From Apium graveolens (taxonomy: Eukaryota > Streptophyta > Magnoliopsida > Apiales > Apiaceae): a stretch of 64,000 bases of DNA. The notes under the pieces were generated by a model. It made no database searches, was not told the origin of the DNA, and saw nothing but the letters and a program-made list of their open reading frames with translations. The translations under genes and the position numbers were made by a program. The DNA lies in assembly GCF_009905375.1 (NCBI RefSeq), contig NC_133647.1, positions 77,676,231-77,740,230 of the forward strand, given 5' to 3'. Shown here one piece after another: positions 25,028-34,801 of the stretch (the first letter of the stretch is position 1; the number at the start of each line of letters is the position of its first letter).

Positions 25028-26362
25028 TGTTGGGTCCCAATGAGTTTGTAGAAGGGGGGGTTGAATACAAACAGTACCGAATAATCGAATTAAATGCGGA
25101 ATAAAAAATGTGAAACAAAATTCAAGTTAAATAAAAATATTATTAAACTTGAAAGGTGTTACAACAACTGTATCGATTACAAGGAATTAATCTCAAATTA
25201 ATTATCACAAATCTAGAATAAATTCGACATGAACTTTTTCTATTTTTGTAATAAAAAAGATTCAAATGCTAAACGCAATTTGAGATTAAGTTCTAGGGAT
25301 TTTGATCCGCTAGATTGATACACAAGAACAAGATGAATAATTCTAGTGGTTTGGATTTAACATTAACAAACTAGAAATTGATCTTGAATTTCTGCAGATG
25401 AAGAGATGAAATATTTCTTCTTGATTTTCTTTTCTGCCTTGTTTCTTGACTTCTGTGTTCTTGATTGAGTTAAAAATGATATGCTGCTTCTCTGCTTCTA
25501 TTTAATCAATCAGCTGATTCAATTGAATTGGAATGACAATCCTTTAAGCTTGCAAGACTTTCGGTAGGACAATTGAATGAACTAGCAAGACAATCTGAAT
25601 GAACTAGCATGACAATCAGAATGAACTAGCAAGACAATCATCCTCCTGATGTAACTTTCGGTGTGACAATTGAATATGGCCTAGCATGACAATCGGTATG
25701 ACAATCCTGATTGTCATGCTAGTTCATTTTCAATTGTCTTGCTGATTTAATGCTTGAATTTAATCCAATTAAACTTCTGAAAATTCCTAAAATTCCTAGA
25801 ATTAAATCAGAATTAATTAATCAATTAATTCAATTAATAAATAAATTATTCTTCGCAGATATAATTTATTTTCTTAATTAAATTAGATGACTCAATTAAT
25901 TAATAGAGAATTAATTCTAGTCTTGAGCAGCAACCATTCTTCTGTAAATCTTCTGAAAATCACTGAAAATTATGAATCAATTCCACCACTTCAACGTTGA
26001 CACTCGATGTACTGTCTGGTTCATGAGTGACTAACTTCCGTGACGTTTCTTCATGTCTTGACTCTGACACTTTGATTTTCTTCAGATTAAATCCTTGTAA
26101 TTAATGATACTCTGACGAGATCTCTGTCATTTGATTAAATCCACAATCTTGACTTATATCACTGAGGCATGATCAATTTCTTGAACTTCTTCCAGTGAAT
26201 TAACTCCTCAAGTCTGTAGATGAACATTGTCTCTGAATCCTTTGACAGATATTACTTTGCGAGATCTCTTTGACGGTCGATCCACTATTTACTTATTACA
26301 TTCTTATTTGAGTTGAGTTGAATCCTCGAATATACAAATAGGTCTATGACATATGACTTACA
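25028..26362 (-). repeat. Copia-B 3' LTR (1,335 bp)
   Basis: Starts TGTTGGGTCCCAATGAG and ends ATGACTTACA on the plus strand, followed at once by a polypurine tract. It carries 22-bp repeats (about 25567-25640) and a large inverted repeat (AGCATGACAATC with GATTGTCATGCT, about 25680-25725). Confidence 0.92.
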
Positions 26363-26890
26363 ATCTCCCCCTATTTGTTTGTTAGACAATAACACACAAA
26401 TACCTAGAGGATAACTCAACTAACAAATAAGAAAAAGATATAAACATACATGCAAAGTAAATAGCAGAAAAGTTCTGGATGAAATTTAACATTTTCCAGA
26501 TTCCAAGTAGATGTTCCTCTAGACTGAACATATCTTCAAGTAGTTCCATCTTCATTTGTACAACCACATTTCCTGTTGAGAAGCCCATATCTCTTGCTTC
26601 TCCCCCTATGAGAATCAACTGATTAAAGAAGATCACCTTCGTTTTACCACCTCTCCCGTACAATAGGATCCGCAGATAAAAACCAATGGTACTCCCCTAA
26701 CTGCTTCTTCCCTTACTAGGAAATCACCTTGTGTTTACCACCTCTCCCGTACAATAGGATCCGTAGTTAGAAACAACAATGGTGTGGTGTAGTGTACATT
26801 TTTAGGATCTTTTTCTTCCTCCTTGCTATTTCTCCCCCTTAGTTGAGGAATCCTCCAAACTATTTCTTAAGCTTTTATCTCCCCCTTAAA
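26363..26890 (-). other. Copia-B multiple polypurine tracts
   Basis: Four C-rich plus-strand tracts, purine-rich on the minus strand: ATCTCCCCCTATTTG (26363-26377), TCTCCCCCTATG (about 26600), TCTCCCCCTTAG (about 26831) and ATCTCCCCCTTAAAG (about 26877-26891). Repeated polypurine tracts near the 3' LTR are a known Sirevirus trait. Confidence 0.75.
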
Positions 26891-27337
26891 GAAGGAATGT
26901 ATGCCGTCGTCTGAAGGAGTTCTCATATTTCACTTGGTTGGAAAAGAAATAACAAGTAGTTTCTCTTTCTACCTCACTGTGAGTGTGTGATTCTGTTTAG
27001 TGTACCTCACATGTGTTTCACTCTTCTCTCCACTCGTGTTTACACTCATTCTCACAAGTGTATCACTCTTCTCTCATAGCTCCATAATCCAGCTGTACCT
27101 GCAAGGAAAATCACCTTAGCCATCCTTAAAGGAGGTCACAGGTGGTGCAATGGGAGTTCACAAATCCCCATCCTTGTTAAACTCGTCAGATGAATCTGAG
27201 TCATAATTTACAAGTTGCTAGTTTCCCTTTTAGGGTTCCAGATTTGAATTCTGGGAAGGTAAACAATGATCCAACGAATTTAGCATAAAGATCAAAGTTC
27301 CCTTCTAATGTCTGTGAAGACATTTCCTTGTGACTTA

Positions 27338-27760
27338 TCAGGTAATATCTGAATCATTGTCAACAAGTTGCCAATCTGCACCTATGTCAGATCCACTATC
27401 CGTAGATGCATCCAGGGGATTTAAGCCTGGGGAGGTAGACACTGACCACTGACATATGGCTTTTGGATCAGTATCCTCTCCTAACACCTGTAAAGGCAAT
27501 TGGTCCACTAACGAACCTTGAACAATCGAATCTGACCTTAAAATGGTCGAAACTCTTGTTTCCGTCATCTCATCCTTTGTGTGTGTAACCTCTCCTTGTG
27601 CATCAAGAATTGATTATGTTTGAAGTGGTGACACTACATCGGATACCTTGGCCGACAGGCAAAATTCAATAGACTCACCCTGTTGAGAGAATGAATCTAG
27701 TAATTGTTTTTGTGCCTTTTCAGCCATTACATCTTTTTGAGAAGATGTATGGGGGCTAGC
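27338..27760 (-). pseudogene. Copia-B acidic ORF remnant
   Basis: Minus-strand frame, open from about 27760 to 27338 except for one TAA near 27612. The product is Ser/Asp/Thr-rich (VSTSPGLNPLDASTDSGSDIG). By position it fits a remnant of the extra 3' ORF. No domain is recognised. Confidence 0.4.
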
Positions 27761-28780
27761 AGTTGTCTCGGTTTAAATACTACTCATCTATGTATGAGAC
27801 AGAGCCACTGGGTTGACTACAGAACCTTCCTTATGTGGTGCACTAGGCACTATCTCCCTCACGCTCATTCATACTATATTTAGTGGTAAGAGAGTGTTGG
27901 TTGGTTCTATTTTTTTTGTTTGTCTTTACAGTCTGGGATAGACGTTGTGGGTTTTCAACCTCATGACTGTCAATGAAAGAAAGTCAATGGAGACTGAACC
28001 TGTATCATAGAACATATGGTAATAGAGAGAAAATGATTTACAATAGTGATTTCAAAAGATTTTACATGAAATAAGAAATCACTAATGTAGAAAGAAGTTT
28101 AATTTTGTTTTTCAATATGAATGAGTTTTTGATAAAACATTGATCACTTAGGGTAAAGTCTAAGTAATTCTCATTCATGTCAAAAGCTTACAAATATCTG
28201 CAACATAATGTTAACAACATATCATTGACCGATACTTGTCAAGTACTTTAGATACTAATTGTTATGTTGCATTAACAATATATCACTGCACATATAAAAC
28301 AATATGATTGTGCTTAGTGATAAGATAGTTATTAATATGACGACTCTACTTATTCATATAAAATTATAACTTCTGTTAGAGTGCCATACCATGTCGTTGA
28401 CGATTGCTTGAGCAGTATACTAGTTCATACCAACCTGAAGTGAGATTGTGAAGAAGAAATTGCATAGTCCAATAGATCTGCAGCTGCAAAGTCCATGAAC
28501 TGTGGTGCACTGACTTCCTCTGTTGACTCACCAAACAGGAGTACACTTGTACACATCTTACTAGAGTACAATTCCAAGTGTAATGTGCAGCAGGTGTCTG
28601 ATATGTCGTAATATTCTCAATTCTCGTCACTGGTGCTATATGTTAGATACTGCTTCCTGATAATAACCTAGCACAATATACAAAATTACAATGATAACAT
28701 TCCCAGCTTGCAAACAGCCATATCCCTCAGATAAACCTTTGCTGTTATCTCCAAAGGTAACCAGGGGGCCAGCTTTCTCA
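27761..28780 (-). other. Copia-B internal noncoding or decayed stretch
   Basis: No recognisable pol domain. The frame at 28630-28376 is open but I cannot assign it. This is where protease, integrase, RT and RNase H should lie, and they are missing. Confidence 0.5.
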
Positions 28781-28889
28781 ATCCACATTTGATAGCAGGG
28801 CTCTATCTCCGGTCATATGTCTTGATGATCCACTGTCAAGAATCCACACTACCGGTTACACCTGTTTAATGCCCTGCACTTCAAATGGA
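28781..28889 (-). pseudogene. Copia-B protease start, truncated
   Basis: Reads WILDSGSSRHMTGDRALLSN on the minus strand: the DSG catalytic motif and the following residues of a copia protease. It then degenerates with stops. It is one frame off the gag end at 28890. No integrase follows. Confidence 0.65.
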
Positions 28890-31121
28890 TTAGACCTTCT
28901 TCGGAACCCAAACTTGGTTGGGCCCGGCATACTTGTAGAACTGTCCTTTATCAGGCAAAACAACATTTTTAATTTTAATTGTCTCAACTTTCTCAATGAC
29001 TGAACATTTGACCTTGTAAACAGCCTTAACAAATTTCTGTTTAAGCTTAGGCACAAATGTCTCCTTTCTAGCCTTAGAAGGACTAGCAGTCTTAGACCTA
29101 TCATGCTTCTTGTTATTCACATGCTGACGAGGAGTAGTCTTATCATTAGACACATGCTTACCATTAAAATAAGCATACATCATATTAAAAGCACAAGACA
29201 TACAATTAGCAACACCACATGCTTTATGAGAGTGATTAACAGCAGGTAATTTATGCATGGTAGACATGGCATTATTGTTATCCAACTCATGTGTGTCTGA
29301 GTTAGTCTCAGTTGCTTTCACAACTTTGACTGGAACTTTCGACTCACTTGACTTGGAAACAATCTTCTCATAAGCATGATCCTCAGCACGTATTTCTTCT
29401 TGAATAACAGAAGAGGTCGCATCAAATGGTTCAGCAATTGATGCTTTATAGAGGGGTTCATCAACACCCTTAAGCACATGTGGTACTTCCCTCCCTTTAG
29501 CACATACATGAGGAGGGGAGTTTATGCCTAATTCTCCAATAGCAGCATTGTAATCATAACCTATTCCAGATGTTTGATTAACAGCTTGCTTACTGTAGAA
29601 CTCTTTAGCCTTCGAACAAGAATTGAAGTAGGCTCTAACCTTAGTCTCAAGACCGGTGATCTTGTCTTTGAGAATAGTTTCGAGTTTTCTATAACAGTCA
29701 ACTCTATTCTCTAGAAAAGATACCTGTTCTTTTAATTTGTCTTGATTAATGTGCACAAGTCTTAATTCATTGACCTCTTTCTCAAGGTCTGTGATCTGTA
29801 AACTTAACAGTTCATTATCACGACGTGCACAATCTAAGTTACCTCTTAGATGATAAACCATTTCAGCATCAGAAAGTTTTACCTCTATTCTTGACGATGA
29901 AGCTTTTCCATCAATAGCCATAAGAGCAAGATTTCCTTCATCTTTATCTTCACTGTCAGTATCATCCCAGCTTCTTCCCTTTGCCAGATAAGCCCTTTCA
30001 GAGTTCTTTCTTACTTGCTTTGGCTTTCTACATTCTGTGGCAAAGTGTCCCAACTCATTGCAGTTATAGCATCTAATGGTGCTCCGATCAACCATCCCTG
30101 TTTTGTATCCACCACTGCTGGTGTTAGAGGATGAAGATCCACCTTTCTGGAATTTGTTGTAGTTGGACTTGTACTTAAGCTTGGGATTCCTCTTGAATCT
30201 GACATGGGAGAATCTCTTGACAATTTGGGCCATTGATTCATCTTCCAATTGCTCCAGCTCTTCCAAGGAATAAAAATCATCACTTGATTGATTTGTAGTA
30301 GGAGGATCATATTCTGCTACTAACTCATTTTCCTCACCCTTGGAAAACTGTACCATTCTTTCTAACTGTTGAGATTGTTGTTGTTGTTGACCTTCAGCTA
30401 CAAGTGCAGTAGATGTGCTGACCATTCTATCCTTCCCGTAGACTTCCTTCTGTTGAATCTGCTCCAACTCATAGGTTTTTAACACTCCATAGAGCCTGTC
30501 CAAAGAAATCTCACTCAGATCTCTAGCTTCTCTAATGGCAGTGATTCTATGTTCAAGATGAGCTGGCAGTGTTAAAAGGAACTTTTTGTTGACCTCCCTG
30601 ATTGAATAATACTTTCCATTGATGTTCAGGTTGTTGATCAACGCATTGTACCTCTCAAACACTTCAGTAATTCCTTCTCCTGGATTTGATTTGAAATGTT
30701 CATATTCAGAGGTTAGGATTTCCAACTTGTTCTCCCTAACTTCCTCTGTGCCTTCATTAATCACCTCAATAGTTTCCCACATGTGTTTGGAATTTTTACA
30801 GTTCATCACATGTCTGTTCATCAAGGGATCAAGGGAATCAATTAATATTAATTGAAGGCTGGCATCCAAGGAGGCTTCTTCCTTCTCAGCAGGAGTAAAA
30901 TCTTCAGGCTCTTTTGGATAGGTTCTAGCTTCAGTAGTCACCACACCATCTATTATTACCTCCGGTTCAATAACCATCGGAGTTTTTATACCCTTCTTTA
31001 ACAAGTTTGAATATTTGGGATTTGCAACTTGTAAAAATAATAGCATCTTCTTCTTCCACATGATATAATTCTCTTTATCAAATTGTGGAATTTTAACGGT
31101 TCCAACTTTATGTGAAGTCAT
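28890..31121 (-). CDS. Copia-B gag polyprotein (about 743 residues)
   Basis: Long intact frame. I place the start at the ATG at 31121 (MTSHKVGTVKIPQFD), which begins the usual copia gag N-terminus; the open frame extends to 31166 without need. Residues about 60-240 are the UBN2/gag capsid region (WETIEVINEGTEEVRENK, then YELEQIQQKEVYG). A CCHC zinc knuckle, CYNCNELGHFATEC, lies near residue 360 after a basic Ser/Gly-rich stretch, and a predicted coiled coil spans about 430-520. The C-terminus is basic (KLKQKFVKAVYKVK) and ends GPNQVWVPKKV. Gag would package RNA and assemble particles. The absence of stops over 2.2 kb fits the young age of the element. A remnant protease start, LDSGSSRHMTGD, follows at about 28795-28850 in another frame. 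Confidence 0.82.
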   Translation of the reverse strand: MTSHKVGTVKIPQFDKENYIMWKKKMLLFLQVANPKYSNLLKKGIKTPMVIEPEVIIDGVVTTEARTYPKEPEDFTPAEKEEASLDASLQLILIDSLDPLMNRHVMNCKNSKHMWETIEVINEGTEEVRENKLEILTSEYEHFKSNPGEGITEVFERYNALINNLNINGKYYSIREVNKKFLLTLPAHLEHRITAIREARDLSEISLDRLYGVLKTYELEQIQQKEVYGKDRMVSTSTALVAEGQQQQQSQQLERMVQFSKGEENELVAEYDPPTTNQSSDDFYSLEELEQLEDESMAQIVKRFSHVRFKRNPKLKYKSNYNKFQKGGSSSSNTSSGGYKTGMVDRSTIRCYNCNELGHFATECRKPKQVRKNSERAYLAKGRSWDDTDSEDKDEGNLALMAIDGKASSSRIEVKLSDAEMVYHLRGNLDCARRDNELLSLQITDLEKEVNELRLVHINQDKLKEQVSFLENRVDCYRKLETILKDKITGLETKVRAYFNSCSKAKEFYSKQAVNQTSGIGYDYNAAIGELGINSPPHVCAKGREVPHVLKGVDEPLYKASIAEPFDATSSVIQEEIRAEDHAYEKIVSKSSESKVPVKVVKATETNSDTHELDNNNAMSTMHKLPAVNHSHKACGVANCMSCAFNMMYAYFNGKHVSNDKTTPRQHVNNKKHDRSKTASPSKARKETFVPKLKQKFVKAVYKVKCSVIEKVETIKIKNVVLPDKGQFYKYAGPNQVWVPKKV

Positions 31122-31200
31122 TATGAATTTTTGAATAAATAAAAATTCAAGGAGTTGAAAAATCACAAAAGTCTAGGATCTTGATTTGTTCGTTAATCAG

Positions 31201-31217
31201 AAGGCTCTGATACCAAT
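31201..31217 (-). other. Copia-B primer binding site (initiator tRNA-Met)
   Basis: The reverse complement reads ATTGGTATCAGAGCCTT directly after the 5' LTR, complementary to initiator tRNA-Met. It fixes 31218-32551 as the 5' LTR. Confidence 0.9.
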
Positions 31218-32551
31218 TGTTGGGTCCCAATGAGTTTGTAGAAGGGGGGTTGAATACAAACAGTACCGAATAATCGAATTAAATGCGGAATAAAAAATGT
31301 GAAACAAAATTCAAGTTAAATAAAAATATTATTAAACTTGAAAGGTGTTACAACAACTGTATCGATTACAAGGAATTAATCTCAAATTAATTATCACAAA
31401 TCTAGAATAAATTCGACATGAACTTTTTCTATTTTTGTAATAAAAAAGATTCAAATGCTAAACGCAATTTGAGATTAAGTTCTAGGGATTTTGATCCGCT
31501 AGATTGATACACAAGAACAAGATGAATAATTCTAGTGGTTTGGATTTAACATTAACAAACTAGAAATTGATCTTGAATTTCTGCAGATGAAGAGATGAAA
31601 TATTTCTTCTTGATTTTCTTTTCTGCCTTGTTTCTTGACTTCTGTGTTCTTGATTGAGTTAAAAATGATATGCTGCTTCTCTGCTTCTATTTAATCAATC
31701 AGCTGATTCAATTGAATTGGAATGACAATCCTTTAAGCTTGCAAGACTTTCGGTAGGACAATTGAATGAACTAGCAAGACAATCTGAATGAACTAGCATG
31801 ACAATCAGAATGAACTAGCAAGACAATCATCCTCCTGATGTAACTTTCGGTGTGACAATTGAATATGGCCTAGCATGACAATCGGTATGACAATCCTGAT
31901 TGTCATGCTAGTTCATTTTCAATTGTCTTGCTGATTTAATGCTTGAATTTAATCCAATTAAACTTCTGAAAATTCCTAAAATTCCTAGAATTAAATCAGA
32001 ATTAATTAATCAATTAATTCAATTAATAAATAAATTATTCTTCGCAGATATAATTTATTTTCTTAATTAAATTAGATGACTCAATTAATTAATAGAGAAT
32101 TAATTCTAGTCTTGAGCAGCAACCATTCTTCTGTAAATCTTCTGAAAATCACTGAAAATTATGAATCAATTCCATCACTTCAACGTTGACACTCGATGTA
32201 CTGTCTGGTTCATGAGTGACTAACTTCCGTGACGTTTCTTCATGTCTTGACTCTGACACTTTGATTTTCTTCAGATTAAATCCTTGTAATTAATGATACT
32301 CTGACGAGATCTCTGTCATTTGATTAAATCCACAATCTTGACTTATATCACTGAGGCATGATCAATTTCTTGAACTTCTTCCAGTGAATTAACTCCTCAA
32401 GTCTGTAGATGAACATTGTCTCTGAATCCTTTGACAGATATTACTTTGCGAGATCTCTTTGACGGTCGATCCACTATTTACTTATTACATTCTTATTTGA
32501 GTTGAGTTGAATCCTCGAATATACAAATAGGTCTATGACATATGACTTACA
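31218..32551 (-). repeat. Copia-B 5' LTR (1,334 bp)
   Basis: Same ends as 25028-26362 and nearly identical to it. It has PBS on its left and, unexpectedly, a polypurine tract plus internal sequence on its right, so it sits between two internal regions. Confidence 0.92.
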
Positions 32552-33332
32552 ATCTCCCCCTATTTGTTTGTTAGACAATAACACACAAATACCTAGAGGA
32601 TAACTCAACTAACAAATAAGAAAAAGATATAAACATACATGCAAAGTAAATAGCAGAAAAGTTCTGGATGAGATTTAACATTTTCCAGATTCCAAGTAGA
32701 TGTTCCTCTAGACTGAACATATCTTCAAGTAGTTCCATCTTCATTTGTACAACCACATTTCCTGTTGAGAAGCCCATATCTCTTGCTTCTCCCCCTATGA
32801 GAATCAACTGATTAAAGAAGATCACCTTCGTTTTACCACCTCTCCCGTACAATAGGATCCGCAGATAAAAACCAATGGTACTCCCCTAACTGCTTCTTCC
32901 CTTACTAGGAAATCACCTTGTGTTTACCACCTCTCCCGTACAATAGGATCCGTAGTTAGAAACAACAATGGTGTGGTGTAGTGTACATTTTTAGGATCTT
33001 TTTCTTCCTCCTTGCTATTTCTCCCCCTTAGTTGAGGAATCCTCCAAACTATTTCTTAAGCTTTTATCTCCCCCTTAAAGAAGGAATGTATGCCGTCGTC
33101 TGAAGGAGTTCTCATATTTCACTTGGTTGGAAAAGAAATAACAAGTAGTTTCTCTTTCTACCTCACTGTGAGTGTGTGATTCTGTTTAGTGTACCTCACA
33201 TGTGTTTCACTCTTCTCTCCACTCGTGTTTACACTCATTCTCACAAGTGTATCACTCTTCTCTCATAGCTCCATAATCCAGCTGTACCTGCAAGGAAAAT
33301 CACCTTAGCCATCCTTAAAGGAGGTCACAGGT
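32552..33332 (-). repeat. Duplicate of Copia-B 3' internal end, truncated
   Basis: About 780 bp nearly identical to 26363-27142 (one difference noticed, A/G near 26482 versus 32671). It includes all four polypurine tracts. It stops at GGTCACAGGT, after which Copia-A sequence resumes. It is the 3' end of a second element sharing the LTR at 31218-32551. Confidence 0.88.
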
Positions 33333-33470
33333 TTAATCCATCAGGGTTTGCAGTATCAGGATTTAGACTGTCACCACAGTTTCAATAACATCAGAGTTTA
33401 ATCCATCAGGGTTTGCAGTATCAGGATTTAGACTGTCAGGATTTAGACTGTCAGAATTAAAACTTCATTC
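33331..33470 (-). repeat. 65-bp direct repeat in the Copia-A integrase-RT linker
   Basis: GTTTAATCCATCAGGGTTTG begins at 33331 and again at 33396, each followed by CAGTATCAGGATTTAGACTG. A partial third copy of GGATTTAGACTGTCA follows. It encodes part of the acidic linker. Confidence 0.75.
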
Positions 33471-34801
33471 TCAAATCTCGGCTGATCATGATCATTGAAA
33501 TCTTCAAGTCCTGTAATCTTCTTATCATCAAAAGAGACATTGATAGATTCCATGACAACCCTTGTTCTTAAATTTTAGACTCTGAAGGCTTTTGTGGAAA
33601 GTGAATATCCAACAAAAATTCCTTCATCAGCTTTTAGATCAAATTTGGATAGCTGTTCAGGATGAGTCTTAAGAACAAAACACTTGCATCCAAATGCATG
33701 AAAATACTTCAGATTTGGCTTCTTTATGGTGTTTTTCCATGCTTGTTAATGAGTGTTGCATTCTGAGTAAAACAAGCAGTCTGCACAGCTTCAGCCCAAA
33801 AGCAGGTTGGCAACTTTGCTTCATCAAGCATAGTTCGTACAGCTTCAATAAGAGTTCTATTCTTTCTTTCAACAACTCCATTTTTTTGTGGAGTTCCAGG
33901 AGCAGAAAATTCCTGCTTTATTCCATGGTCTTTGCAGAACTCTTCCATCCATGATCAAATTCTTGAACTCAGTGCCATTATCACTTCTTATGATCTTCAC
34001 AGAATCTTTGACCAATTTATCCAGTTGCTTGACATGATCAATCAAAATAAATGAAGTTTCACTTTCTGTGTGCAAGAAATACACCCATGTGTATCTGGTG
34101 AACTCATCCACTATGACCATAGCATATTTCTTCTTTGCAATAGACATGACATTCACTGAACTAAATAGATCAACATGTAGTAGGTGATAAGGCTCAAGAA
34201 TTGATGATTCAGTCTTGCTCTTGAAAGAAGATTTTCTTTGTTTTGCCTTTTGACATGAATCACAAAGGCCATCAGGAGCAAATACTGATTTTGGCAGTCC
34301 TCTCACAAGATCTTTCTTGACTAGTTTATTTATATTATTGAAATTTAAATGAGAGAGTTTCTTGTGCCAATTCCAGCTTTCTTCAATTGATGCTCTACTT
34401 AACAGACAGATTGCAGAACCATCAGTACTTGTTGAAAGCTTGGCTTCATAAATGTTACCATGTCTGTATCCTTTCAGAACAACTTTGTCTGTAGATTTGC
34501 TTACAACTTCACAGTGTTCTTCAAAGAAATCCACATGATAACCTCTGTCACAGATTTGACTAACACTGAGCAGATTGTATTTAAGTCCTGAGACCAGAGC
34601 TACTTTTTCAATGATGACATTCCCCAGATTGATATTGCCATATCCCAAGGTTTTTCCCATGTTGCCATCTCCATAAGAAATACTTGGGCCAGCTTTCTCC
34701 ACAAAGTCTGATAGCAAGGCTTTATTTCCAGTCATATGTCCTGAACATCCACTGTCCAGAACTAGGATATTTTTCCTGTTGCCATGCAATCACAAAGACC
34801 A
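33470..34801 (-). pseudogene. Copia-A protease and integrase
   Basis: It starts with the protease LDSGCSGHMTGNKALLSDF (about 34765-34700). Then comes the GAG-pre-integrase zinc-binding region (WNWHKKLSHLNFNNINKL, CDSCQKAKQRKSSF). The integrase core follows: HVDLF with the first Asp, IRSDNGTEF with the second, then a frame change near 33950, and NGVVERKNRTL with the Glu. The tail (YSLSTKAFRV, then MESINVSFDDKKITG) runs to about 33470. The frame from 34789 equals that of the second gag piece; a TAG at 34802-34804 and a TGA at about 34793 separate them. Confidence 0.85.

Larger units (their letters stand above)
25028..32551 (-). mobile_element. Copia-B: young gag-only Sirevirus-type element
   Basis: Minus-strand element with LTRs at 25028-26362 and 31218-32551. 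The two LTRs are almost identical by eye (one G-run length difference and one C/T difference). The internal region is 4,855 bp: Met PBS, gag, the first residues of protease, an acidic ORF remnant and several polypurine tracts. Integrase and RT are not present and RNase H is not recognisable, so it could move only with proteins from a relative. It is joined at its right side to a second copy of its own 3' internal end (32552-33332), and no target duplication surrounds the whole unit. Confidence 0.88.

Noticed and set aside
26382..26663. 93-codon minus-strand ORF repeated at 32571-32852
   Set aside because: It spans the polypurine-tract region of Copia-B and is repeated only because the region is duplicated; no domain.
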